Below are positions 7,165-13,900 of a stretch of 16,401 nt of DNA, piece by piece. Positions within the stretch are counted from its first letter, which is position 1; each line of letters starts with the position of its first letter. Source of the DNA: Lachnospiraceae bacterium. GTDB taxonomy: Bacteria > Bacillota > Clostridia > Lachnospirales > Anaerotignaceae. The notes under the pieces are model-generated. The model was not told the DNA's origin and searched no databases. It was given only the letters and a program-made list of their open reading frames with translations. The translations under genes were made by a program, and so were the position numbers. The stretch covers positions 1 through 16,401 of the forward strand of contig DPJA01000016.1 of assembly GCA_003543235.1 (NCBI GenBank), given 5' to 3'.

Positions 7165-8429
7165 TGAATACAACAGTATCTAAAGCTATGTTTGAGCAGG
7201 CAAAAAAACTAATGCCCGGTGGTGTAAATAGCCCTGTACGTGCCTTTAATGCAGTAAAACGCAACCCACTTTTTATAAATCATGCTAAAGGCAGTAAAAT
7301 TTATGATGAGGATAATAATGAGTTCATAGATTATGTATGCTCATGGGGTCCTGGAATTTTGGGTCATGCCCACCCACAGGTTATTGAGGCAGTACAAAAG
7401 GCTTGCCTAAACGGGCTTACCTTTGGTGCACCAACCAAAAAAGAGGTAGAGATAGCGGAGCTTATAAATGAGCTTATGCCGTCTATGGAAATGCTTCGCC
7501 TTGTAAGCAGTGGAACAGAGGCTGTAATGAGTGCAGTTCGTGCCGCTCGTGGCTTTACAGGACGAGATATGATAGTTAAATTTAAAGGCTGTTATCATGG
7601 TCATAGTGATGGTCTGCTGGTTAAAAGCGGTTCAGGGCTTCTTAGCAATGCTGTTCCAGATAGTGCAGGCGTGCCAAAAGGCTACACCGATTATACTCTT
7701 ATTGCAGAATATAATAATAAAGACTCGGTTTCACAGCTTTTTGATACCTATGGCGACAAAATAGCCTGTGTAGTGGTTGAACCTGTTGCCGCAAATATGG
7801 GTGTTGTTCTTCCCGAAAAAGACTTTCTACCATTTTTGCGTAAAATAACTGAAAATAATAATTCACTTTTAATATTTGATGAAGTAATAACAGGCTTTAG
7901 GCTTTCCTTGGGTGGTGCCCAGGAATATTTTAATGTAAAACCCGATTTAACTACTTTAGGTAAAATTGTTGGGGGAGGTATGCCTGTTGGTGCTTATGGA
8001 GGACGTAAGGATATTATGAGTACAGTTTCGCCTCTTGGCAGTGTATATCAGGCAGGTACACTTTCTGGCAATCCCGTTGCAGTTACAGCAGGTATAGAAA
8101 CCTTAAATATTCTTAAAGCAAATCCGTCACTTTATACACAAATAGACCAAAAAGCAGCACAAATTGAAAAAGCTTTTAAGGCTTCCCATGCCAAGGTATA
8201 TGTAAACCGAATAGGCTCGCTTATGTCTGCATTTTTTACAAATGAACCTGTTGTTGATTACAATAGTGCAATTTCTTCAAACACCAATAATTTCACCCAA
8301 TACTTCTGTCATATGCTTGAAAGTGGTATATATATAGCACCATCACAGTTTGAAGCAATGTTTATATCTGCGGCACATTCCAACGAAGATATAGAAAAAA
8401 CCTGTAAAACCATTTTGGCCTTTGAATAA
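7164..8429 (+). CDS. hemL: Glutamate-1-semialdehyde 2,1-aminomutase
   Basis: HemL is a PLP enzyme that isomerises glutamate-1-semialdehyde to 5-aminolevulinate, the second step of the C5 route. With the start at 7164 the product is 421 residues, normal for the family. It opens with LMPGGVNSPVRAF (17-29). It also has VSSGTEAVMSAVRAARG (114-130), IFDEVITGFR (237-246) and the PLP lysine Lys267 in TLGKIVGGGMPVGAYGG. The 7164 start overlaps the last base of the hemB stop and has GGAGG seven bases upstream. An in-frame upstream ATG at 7143 would add seven residues from inside hemB and place this GGAGG within the coding region. It is the last gene of the operon. Only a weak AT-only hairpin, not a clear terminator, follows. 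Confidence 0.95.
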   Translation: MNTTVSKAMFEQAKKLMPGGVNSPVRAFNAVKRNPLFINHAKGSKIYDEDNNEFIDYVCSWGPGILGHAHPQVIEAVQKACLNGLTFGAPTKKEVEIAELINELMPSMEMLRLVSSGTEAVMSAVRAARGFTGRDMIVKFKGCYHGHSDGLLVKSGSGLLSNAVPDSAGVPKGYTDYTLIAEYNNKDSVSQLFDTYGDKIACVVVEPVAANMGVVLPEKDFLPFLRKITENNNSLLIFDEVITGFRLSLGGAQEYFNVKPDLTTLGKIVGGGMPVGAYGGRKDIMSTVSPLGSVYQAGTLSGNPVAVTAGIETLNILKANPSLYTQIDQKAAQIEKAFKASHAKVYVNRIGSLMSAFFTNEPVVDYNSAISSNTNNFTQYFCHMLESGIYIAPSQFEAMFISAAHSNEDIEKTCKTILAFE

Positions 8430-8501
8430 AATTTAATTAATAATGTCATTATATTTTTTATATTACTTTTACTGTTTTAACCGTTTTGTTAACCTCCTTT
8501 A

Positions 8502-8510
8502 TGATATATT
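8502..8510 (+). promoter_or_regulatory. Candidate extended -10 promoter
   Basis: TGATATATT has a TGn extension followed by a TATATT -10 at 8505-8510, about 28 bases before the next start codon. A TTGTTA at 8486-8491 is only 13 bases away, too close to be a proper -35. Support is modest. Confidence 0.3.
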
Positions 8511-8537
8511 GTTACTGTATTAGGAGGTCATTAAATT

Positions 8538-8990
8538 ATGTTAACAGAAACCATTAAACCAGTATCACCTAATGTAATTTGCATATGTATTAATAAAATT
8601 ATTGACGGAAATGCAAAAGGCAAGTTTTATAATTGTTATTCAAAACATCCCGTTTACTTTGAAGAAATAGTAAGTTTAATTCTTCAAATAGAGGCTGTGT
8701 TTGATAAAATAAACTTCCCTCAAGCTTCAACAATAACAAGGAGTTTTTTTAATGATAATACTAAAGCATTAGGAAAGGAGTTTAAAAAACATATGACACC
8801 TCAAGAAGTAATCGAGCAAAAAGGCTCTAAAGCAACCTTTGTTGTCCACGTTCAATACAGACAAAACTCAACATGGCAAGGTAGCGTTGTTTGGGTTGAT
8901 AAAAATAAAACCAAAAATTTTAGAAGTGCTCTGGAGCTTTTGAAATTAATAGACGGAGCATTGTCGGAATCTGAAATCACAAATAAATAA
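8538..8990 (+). CDS. Uncharacterised 150-residue soluble protein
   Basis: I cannot assign a function. The gene is real: AGGAGG lies ten bases before the ATG, the ORF spans most of the space, and a hairpin terminator follows 24 bases after the stop. The protein has no signal peptide or membrane segment. Its N-terminal half is mixed, with a likely helix around EEIVSLILQIEAVFDKINF (42-60). The C-terminal part has a beta-rich stretch, ATFVVHVQYRQNSTWQGSVV (99-118), with a striking Gln/Asn/Trp patch. A basic FRSALELLKLIDGAL helix (128-142) follows. From memory, this WQG...FRSALEL pattern recurs in unnamed proteins of other clostridia, but I could not check that. It has its own probable promoter, separate from hemL, and faces the SLH protein gene. 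Confidence 0.8.
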   Translation: MLTETIKPVSPNVICICINKIIDGNAKGKFYNCYSKHPVYFEEIVSLILQIEAVFDKINFPQASTITRSFFNDNTKALGKEFKKHMTPQEVIEQKGSKATFVVHVQYRQNSTWQGSVVWVDKNKTKNFRSALELLKLIDGALSESEITNK

Positions 8991-9014
8991 AAAAAGAAAT
9001 TAAAATAAAAAAAG

Positions 9015-9038
9015 GGTGCAGACAAATTCGTCTGCACC
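9015..9038. terminator. Shared bidirectional intrinsic terminator
   Basis: A perfect 9-bp stem, GGTGCAGAC/GTCTGCACC (9015-9023 with 9030-9038), closes a 6-base loop. On the plus strand it is followed by TCTTTTCTTT, ending the 8538-8990 gene. On the minus strand it is followed by a longer run of T (CTTTTTTTATTTT), ending the SLH protein gene, whose stop lies 8 bases away. It sits between two convergent genes and can serve both. Confidence 0.88.
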
Positions 9039-9046
9039 TCTTTTCT

Positions 9047-11251
9047 TTATAAATCTACATCTACTACTGTCACATAACCATCCTCATTTAATGTAAGAAC
9101 TACATTCATGTCATCCTCATTATCGTCATATGCACTCTTAAGTCCAGAAACCGTGTCTTTGTAATCTTCATCATTGTTAATGTCAACATCATCGTCCAGT
9201 GCATAAGTAACTGTTCCACTGTCTGTTTTAACTTTTAATGTTTCATTAGTTGTACTTACAGAAGTAACCTCACCTTCAACCTCATAAACATAACCAGTAA
9301 TTTCAGTTACCTTGTCATCAGCGTTTAGTGTGACTTCAAGCTGCATCTTCTTTCCATCGTCATAAGCTTCTTTCATTTCATCATAATCATCTATAGTTGT
9401 TGAAGTTCCATCTTCAATTTCAATGTCGCAGTCATCACTATCTTCAAAATAATAGTAATCGCTATCTCCCGAAACCTTAAGCTTTGTAGCTGCAAGGTAT
9501 GAAAGCTTGCCAGATACATCACTTGAACTTTCCTCGCTAATGTACACCTTAGTTACTTCATCACCGTCCATAATCAGCTTAACTGTATTGCCGCTTTCAG
9601 CATTATCGCAAATATAGCTGTAACTCTTGCTTGTATTGTTATAATAGAATGCTACATTGCTATAATCGTCATCTTCGTAGTAGTATTTTGTACTTGTACT
9701 GCTTCCAGATTTCTTAATCTTTATATACTCATCTTCAATGCTTACAAATGTACCCGTTATTTCATCCTCGTCGTCATCCTCAGTTACAAGGTTAACGCCT
9801 TCAACGGCACCGTCTTCATCTAAAGTAAGCTCTATAGTATCGTCTGTAGATGCTTCGCTGTTAACCTTTGAATAGGAAGAGTCATCGCCATCAATTTCAA
9901 AATCCACGCCATCATAATCATCATCAACAAAGTCGTATGTTTCTGTTGAACCACTTACCTTAATCTTGATATAGCTTGAGCTCATTTTTACAAATGTGCC
10001 ACTGACAGAATCTTGAATATATGCCTTTGAAATTTCTCCATTACTATCAAGAACAAGACGCAGAGTGTTTCCTGTGTCAGCTGCACTTTTAAATTTAGAA
10101 TATGTTGTTTTTGAACCATCAACATAGAATGTGGTATTCTCATAATCGTCATCAATAAAATTATAGCTCTTTGTGGAACTTCCTACCTTAATTTTCATGT
10201 AGCTTGAGTATATGCCTATATATGTACCGCTAACCTCTGTTGTTTTTGTGTTAGTGTTAGTGTTTGTACTTGATGCCTTGGATGTAACAAGAACTGACAC
10301 TAAATCCTGTCCGCTGTAGCTTGCCACCACCTTGTCACCTACTGCTATGGTAGAAATCACAACTCTGGTACTGCCGTTAAGGACAGGTGTTGATGATGAA
10401 CCTACAAAGCTCTTAGATGATGAACCAGTATTTACAGTAATAGCCGTATTATTACCAATAGCTGTAACAGCTGTAACTGTTCCAGAAACAGAGCCAACCT
10501 CTGGCTGGGTAGTTTCAGTTTCAGTTTCAGTATTGGTGTTGGTATTAGTATTAGTATTAGTATTGGTATTAGAAGGTGCCACATTCATTACATCATATGT
10601 TTTTGAAACAAAGACAGCCATTTCTGCTCTGTTAATTGTAGTTTTAGGGTTAAAATTGCCATCTGTATCACCGTTTATAATTCCCAACCTGTTAAGTAAA
10701 TCTACATAAGGCACTGCCAAAGAGTTTATAGTCTTTGAATCTTTGAAGCTTAGGCTTGCACTTGAATTAATTGTGCCATAATCCTTTAATGCTCGTCCAA
10801 ACATAATAGCAACATCCTGCCTAGTAGCATTGACACTTTTGCCACCGCTGTTAATAAATCCAGGAATATCTGAAATAGTTATAATACTGTTTTCAAGACC
10901 ATAAGCAACTGCTGGCTGCACCCATGTAGGTATGTTATAGCCCTTCATTACAGATGTCCATTTTGTTTGAATTTCACTTGATATAGGCTGACCCGATTTT
11001 TTTTGTGCAAGTACATATATCAACTGCATTGTTTCGCAATATGTAACAACACCTCTTGCCCTAAATACCAGTTTACCTTTATCATCGTAGTCACCAGTCA
11101 TTATTCCATTATCAGAAACTGAAGTGATGTAGCTTTTTGCACCCGCCCATGGTAAATCGTTAATATCCGTAAAGCTTGCACCAAATGCCTGCACATTGCC
11201 TGCAAATGTTGTTGCGGCAACCATTACCGCAAGTAATTTCTTTTTATACAT
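9047..11251 (-). CDS. SLH-domain surface protein with tandem acidic repeats
   Basis: A 734-residue exported cell-wall protein. MYKKKLLAVMVAATTFAG is a signal peptide, with cleavage likely near residues 22-25 (VQA-FGA). Three S-layer-homology domains follow at about 27-85, 105-158 and 168-222. The third is canonical (GIINGDTDGNFNPKTTINRAE), the second has TRQD, and the first is diverged. SLH triplets bind pyruvylated wall polysaccharide. Next comes a linker of seven Asn-Thr and three Glu-Thr pairs (228-247). The rest is about six related beta-rich units starting near 255, 339, 416, 498, 578 and 657. They share a [VI]xGxx opening, YxKIK, a DDDY acidic turn and a GNTxxL strand. Asp/Glu content rises strongly towards the C terminus, so divalent cation binding is plausible but unproven. 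No catalytic motif is seen. AGGAGG lies nine bases before the ATG. The kinase/regulator pair lies directly upstream. Confidence 0.88.
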   Translation of the reverse strand: MYKKKLLAVMVAATTFAGNVQAFGASFTDINDLPWAGAKSYITSVSDNGIMTGDYDDKGKLVFRARGVVTYCETMQLIYVLAQKKSGQPISSEIQTKWTSVMKGYNIPTWVQPAVAYGLENSIITISDIPGFINSGGKSVNATRQDVAIMFGRALKDYGTINSSASLSFKDSKTINSLAVPYVDLLNRLGIINGDTDGNFNPKTTINRAEMAVFVSKTYDVMNVAPSNTNTNTNTNTNTNTETETETTQPEVGSVSGTVTAVTAIGNNTAITVNTGSSSKSFVGSSSTPVLNGSTRVVISTIAVGDKVVASYSGQDLVSVLVTSKASSTNTNTNTKTTEVSGTYIGIYSSYMKIKVGSSTKSYNFIDDDYENTTFYVDGSKTTYSKFKSAADTGNTLRLVLDSNGEISKAYIQDSVSGTFVKMSSSYIKIKVSGSTETYDFVDDDYDGVDFEIDGDDSSYSKVNSEASTDDTIELTLDEDGAVEGVNLVTEDDDEDEITGTFVSIEDEYIKIKKSGSSTSTKYYYEDDDYSNVAFYYNNTSKSYSYICDNAESGNTVKLIMDGDEVTKVYISEESSSDVSGKLSYLAATKLKVSGDSDYYYFEDSDDCDIEIEDGTSTTIDDYDEMKEAYDDGKKMQLEVTLNADDKVTEITGYVYEVEGEVTSVSTTNETLKVKTDSGTVTYALDDDVDINNDEDYKDTVSGLKSAYDDNEDDMNVVLTLNEDGYVTVVDVDL
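9050..10237 (-). repeat. Protein-level tandem repeats in the SLH protein
   Basis: Five consecutive units of 75-82 residues cover residues 339-734. A more distant sixth unit precedes them at about 255-325. The first three of the five are the most alike: VSGTYIGIYSSYMKIK, VSGTFVKMSSSYIKIK and ITGTFVSIEDEYIKIK, each followed by DDDY and a G[ND]TxxL strand. The last two keep the plan but are far more acidic. The DNA is well diverged, so this is an old duplication rather than a recent one. Confidence 0.75.
10511..10570 (-). repeat. Hexanucleotide repeat coding the Thr-rich linker
   Basis: Ten six-base units, seven coding Asn-Thr and three coding Glu-Thr, join the SLH anchor to the repeat region. 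A second short Asn-Thr tract lies at 10247-10264, between the first and second repeat units. Gains or losses of one unit keep the reading frame and would change only the linker length. The Thr residues could carry O-glycans, but nothing in the window shows that. Confidence 0.8.
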
Positions 11252-11309
11252 ATTTTATTACCTCCTCATTACATATGAACCACATAATTCTATAAGTATA
11301 CCTTTTTTG

Positions 11310-11315
11310 ATTATA
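11310..11315 (-). promoter_or_regulatory. Candidate -10 for the SLH protein gene
   Basis: A perfect TATAAT on the minus strand lies about 60 bases before the start codon, in the 116-base gap after the kinase gene. No good -35 is found at 16-18 bases, so it may need an activator or may be fortuitous. The gap shows no GC-rich terminator, so readthrough from the kinase gene is also possible. Confidence 0.35.
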
Positions 11316-11367
11316 CACTAAAATACATTAAAAAGTTCCCTATTTTAGAAAATTTAAGAAATTTTAA

Positions 11368-12903
11368 TTAAATTTTTTTATTATCTTTAATAATTTCCAT
11401 TTCAAACCAGAAACAACTGCCCATGCCAACTTCACTTTCAACACCAAATGTTGCATTGTGCAATTCCAATATGTTTTTCACTATGGAAAGACCAAGCCCA
11501 GTACCAACCTTTGCACGCTTGTGGTTTTTTTCAACTTTAAAATATCTGTCCCATATAAAAGGAATATTCTCCTTTTCTATACCTTCACCAGTATCAATAA
11601 TTTCAATTTTCACATGGTTATTTTCCACAGTTTGCTTAATAATAACTTTTTTATCTGCCCCAGTGTAGTTAATGGCATTGTTTATAAGGTTATATAAAAC
11701 TTGAAGCAGCTTTATTTCATCTGCCATAACAAATGCCTCTTCATCCTTAATAAATTCTATTATATACCCATCCTGCTCTTTAAGTTTGTTATATCTTGTC
11801 AAAACTGACTCAATTTTTTTTGTCAGGGAAATTTTATATAAATCAAGCTCACTTACCGCTGCCTGAAGCTTAGAAATATCCAAAATATCCGTAACAAGGT
11901 CTGATAATCTTCGACCTTCGTCTATAATCACCTGAACATTTTCAGGTGTATTTTCCCCTGGTATGTCCCGCATAACTTCAGCATAGCCAGTTATAAGGGT
12001 AAGTGGCGTTCTAAGGTCATGTGATATATTTGAAAGCAATTCCCTTTGAAGTTTTTCGGTCTTGCTAAGCTCCTGTGCCGCATAACTAAGGGTTTCATTT
12101 AGCTGTGCAATTTCCTTGTATCCATCCTGAGCAAACTGCACGTCATAATTTGCATTTGCAAGCTCTTTTGCATTGTCGTTAGTTTTAATAATGGGTTTAG
12201 AAATTTGTCTGAATATAACATAGGCAAGTATAACTGAAAATGCCATCAAAATTAAAGTTATATATGATAATTCAACCTTCAAAATTTCAGTGGTAGAACC
12301 AATAGGTGTAAGGAGTGTATTAAGCATAATCATTATTTCGCCATCTGCAGTTTGTACAATTTCGCTGTAAACAAGATTTTTAACATCATTGTACTCTGAA
12401 CCACGATGGTCAAAATTATCCTCAATATGGTTTTGTGTTGTTTCATTTGTTATATCCTTCTGAAAATCTTCCGTTAGCTGAACGCCGTTTTGTTCTGTAT
12501 CAAAAGGGTTGATAGGCTTGCGTATATCCTGAAACGACTGGTCCGTTCCACCAGCTGCTTTAACCCTTTCAAATTCATTAATTCTCTCTTGAACAGTGTA
12601 TCTTTGCATAGTAAAGTTATGCAAATCGCCTTCGCTGAAAATTATCTGACCATCATCTGTAATTATTTCAACGCTCATTCCCTTGTCATAAGAATATGAT
12701 GATATTTTCTCAGCAAATCCTTCACTTCCGTAGTTTTGACTTATAATTTTTGCAGATTCGTGCATTTCTTTTATTTTTATTCTTCTGTAAAAGCTATCTA
12801 AAAATGAAACCTGAAAAAGCCACAGCAAAATTAAAACCGCACCAACAAAGCCCAGCATATATCCAATTAATTTCCATTTGATACTAATTTGCTTAACCTT
12901 CAA
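11368..12903 (-). CDS. Two-component sensor histidine kinase
   Basis: An inner-membrane kinase of about 511 residues. Helices at about 13-32 and 213-231 flank a ~180-residue extracellular sensor region that resembles no family I can name. A HAMP-like linker (232-285) follows, then the phospho-acceptor box SNISHDLRTPLTLITGYAEV (His295). The ATPase shows an N-box NLINNAINY (405-413), G1 DTGEGI (437-442) and G2 GTGLGLSIVK (467-476). It presumably phosphorylates the regulator encoded just upstream. No ATG fits. The candidates are TTG at 12903 (GAGGAG 12 bases upstream) and TTG at 12915, where GAGGAG would touch the codon; 12903 is preferred. Either way it overlaps the regulator's 3' end (11 or 23 bases), so translation is coupled. 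Confidence 0.93.
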   Translation of the reverse strand: MKVKQISIKWKLIGYMLGFVGAVLILLWLFQVSFLDSFYRRIKIKEMHESAKIISQNYGSEGFAEKISSYSYDKGMSVEIITDDGQIIFSEGDLHNFTMQRYTVQERINEFERVKAAGGTDQSFQDIRKPINPFDTEQNGVQLTEDFQKDITNETTQNHIEDNFDHRGSEYNDVKNLVYSEIVQTADGEIMIMLNTLLTPIGSTTEILKVELSYITLILMAFSVILAYVIFRQISKPIIKTNDNAKELANANYDVQFAQDGYKEIAQLNETLSYAAQELSKTEKLQRELLSNISHDLRTPLTLITGYAEVMRDIPGENTPENVQVIIDEGRRLSDLVTDILDISKLQAAVSELDLYKISLTKKIESVLTRYNKLKEQDGYIIEFIKDEEAFVMADEIKLLQVLYNLINNAINYTGADKKVIIKQTVENNHVKIEIIDTGEGIEKENIPFIWDRYFKVEKNHKRAKVGTGLGLSIVKNILELHNATFGVESEVGMGSCFWFEMEIIKDNKKI

Positions 12904-13567
12904 ACCTGTATCCAACTCCTCTTAGGGTAACAATCATACTACTGTAATCTCCAAGGCTTTTACGCAAAATTTTTATATGAGTGTCTAAGGTTCTGTCATC
13001 GCCGTAAAAATCGTAGCCCCAAACCTGGCTTATAAGCTTATCACGGCTTAAAGCGATGTTCCTGTTACGCACCAGATAAAAAAATAATTCATATTCCTTT
13101 GGTGCCATATCAATTTTTTTACCATCTATGTATACAATTCGACCAGTAAAATCAACAGTTATGCCATTCAGCTCAATTATGTCACGTATTTCTTCATCAA
13201 CTGCATTTTGGCTTCTTTTAAGTATGGCCCCAATACGCATCATAAGCTCCTTGGGGCTAAAAGGCTTCACCACATAGTCATCACTGCCTAGCTCAAAACC
13301 GTGTATCTTGTCATACTCCTCTCCACGTGCCGAAAGCATAATAACAGGAATATTTTTAAATTTTCTAATCTCTTTGCAGGCAGAAAACCCATCTAGTTCA
13401 GGCATCATTACGTCCATAATAATTATGTCATAGTCATTTTTTCGACAAAGCTCAATTGCCTCCATACCATTTTGTGCCTCAAAAACCTCATATCCTTCAA
13501 AACGTCCATATTTGCATATTATTTGTCTTATATTTTCCTCATCGTCTACAATAAGAATTTTTTGCAT
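12893..13567 (-). CDS. OmpR/PhoB-family response regulator
   Basis: A 224-residue transcription regulator. The receiver domain (about 1-118) has the acidic pocket VDDEEN, the phospho-acceptor Asp52 in MDVMMPELDG, and the conserved lysine in DDYVVKPFSPKEL. The C-terminal winged-helix domain (about 125-224) has the family's YELFFYLVRN, RTLDTHIKILRKSLGD and closing GVGYRFEG. A GGAGGTG ribosome site precedes the ATG. It is the first gene of a regulator-kinase pair. The SLH protein gene downstream in the same direction is an obvious candidate target, but that is inference from position only. Confidence 0.95.
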   Translation of the reverse strand: MQKILIVDDEENIRQIICKYGRFEGYEVFEAQNGMEAIELCRKNDYDIIIMDVMMPELDGFSACKEIRKFKNIPVIMLSARGEEYDKIHGFELGSDDYVVKPFSPKELMMRIGAILKRSQNAVDEEIRDIIELNGITVDFTGRIVYIDGKKIDMAPKEYELFFYLVRNRNIALSRDKLISQVWGYDFYGDDRTLDTHIKILRKSLGDYSSMIVTLRGVGYRFEG

Positions 13568-13599
13568 TGAAGCCCACCTCCATAAATATATTATATATG

Positions 13600-13628
13600 A
13601 TAATACTATAATGTGATGGTTTTTTGAA
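13600..13628 (-). promoter_or_regulatory. Candidate promoter of the two-component operon
   Basis: On the minus strand: -35 TTCAAA at 13623-13628, a 17-base spacer, and -10 TATTAT at 13600-13605, about 33 bases before the regulator ATG. The -10 is good and the -35 is weak. It diverges from the ilv promoter about 30 bases away. Confidence 0.4.
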
Positions 13629-13654
13629 GAAACATAATAATTTTTTAATATCTA

Positions 13655-13683
13655 TTGACAAAAGCATATAATGGGTTTAGACT
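13655..13683 (+). promoter_or_regulatory. Promoter of the ilv leader and operon
   Basis: A perfect -35 TTGACA (13655-13660) is followed after 17 bases by TAGACT (13678-13683). A perfect TATAAT at 13667-13672 overlaps it and could instead pair with a weak TTTAAT at 13644-13649. Which pair is used cannot be settled by eye. Both would start transcription about 30-45 bases before the leader ORF. Confidence 0.5.
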
Positions 13684-13723
13684 TGAAACAATAAAAAAAA
13701 TAATTTGGTTTGGGAGAATTTTC

Positions 13724-13840
13724 ATGTTTAATTTTAATTTTACAGAAAACTATATTATTAGCATTATTTACCTCATCATTGATGAGGCTATTTGTGTAAA
13801 TAAAAAGTGGTTTGCTGATAAAAACATCCAAATGGTTTAA
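13724..13840 (+). CDS. Putative Ile-rich leader peptide of the ilv operon
   Basis: A 38-codon ORF with GGGAG seven bases before its ATG. Residues 10-25 read YIISIIYLIIDEAICV. In codons 11-25, nine of fifteen are Ile, Leu or Val, the end products of the operon that follows; seven of these are Ile. The stop is 23 bases before a strong intrinsic terminator, and ilvB follows. A short translated ORF rich in the regulated amino acids, placed ahead of a terminator, is the classical design of ribosome-mediated attenuation. AT-rich DNA favours Ile codons, so composition alone is not proof. The combination of ribosome site, codon cluster, terminator and gene context is the argument. Nothing suggests the peptide has a function of its own. 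Confidence 0.6.
   Translation: MFNFNFTENYIISIIYLIIDEAICVNKKWFADKNIQMV
13737..13751. promoter_or_regulatory. CodY-box-like sequence
   Basis: ATTTTACAGAAAACT matches 12 of 15 positions of the CodY consensus AATTTTCWGAAAATT. CodY is a BCAA- and GTP-sensing repressor of ilv genes in many Firmicutes. The site lies about 55 bases downstream of the promoter, inside the leader ORF, where bound repressor could block elongation. In AT-rich DNA a three-mismatch hit can arise by chance. Confidence 0.3.
13771..13787 (+). other. Hairpin over the leader's Ile codons
   Basis: CCTCATC (13771-13777) and GATGAGG (13781-13787) form a perfect 7-bp stem with a 3-base loop. It covers leader codons 16-22, within the Ile/Leu cluster. 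A ribosome waiting at these codons would keep it open. It could be the pause (1:2-type) hairpin of an attenuator. Bases 13784-13797 also resemble the 5' arm of the downstream terminator, and so could pair with its 3' arm. Confidence 0.5.
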
Positions 13841-13863
13841 GATGAAAATAACCCTTAACCTTG

Positions 13864-13900
13864 AAGGCTGTGCAGTGTAACCACACTGTACAGCCTTTTT
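13864..13900 (+). terminator. Strong intrinsic terminator (attenuator) before ilvB
   Basis: A 15-bp stem pairs 13864-13878 with 13883-13897, with one G-U pair between AAGGCTGT/ACAGCCTT and CAGTGT/ACACTG. The loop is AACC and a run of five T ends at 13900. It lies in the sense direction 43 bases before the ilvB ATG, and no gene other than the short leader ORF lies upstream on this strand. Its likely job is conditional termination of ilv transcription. No complete promoter is seen between it and ilvB, so ilv expression needs readthrough. The T-box consensus GGTGGNACCGCG is absent from the leader. Confidence 0.88.

Noticed and set aside
8437..8460. Terminator after hemL (ATAATGTCATTAT followed by T-rich sequence)
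   Set aside because: The short stem is entirely A-T and is expected by chance in this AT-rich gap.
10332..10709. 125-residue plus-strand ORF rich in Val-Leu repeats
   Set aside because: It is a shadow of the Asn-Thr/Glu-Thr repeat and flanking SLH-protein coding sequence on the other strand, with no ribosome site.
13655..13723. N-terminal extension of the leader ORF from TTG at 13655 (61 residues)
   Set aside because: It would start inside the -35 TTGACA with no ribosome site. The ATG at 13724 has GGGAG at the right spacing.
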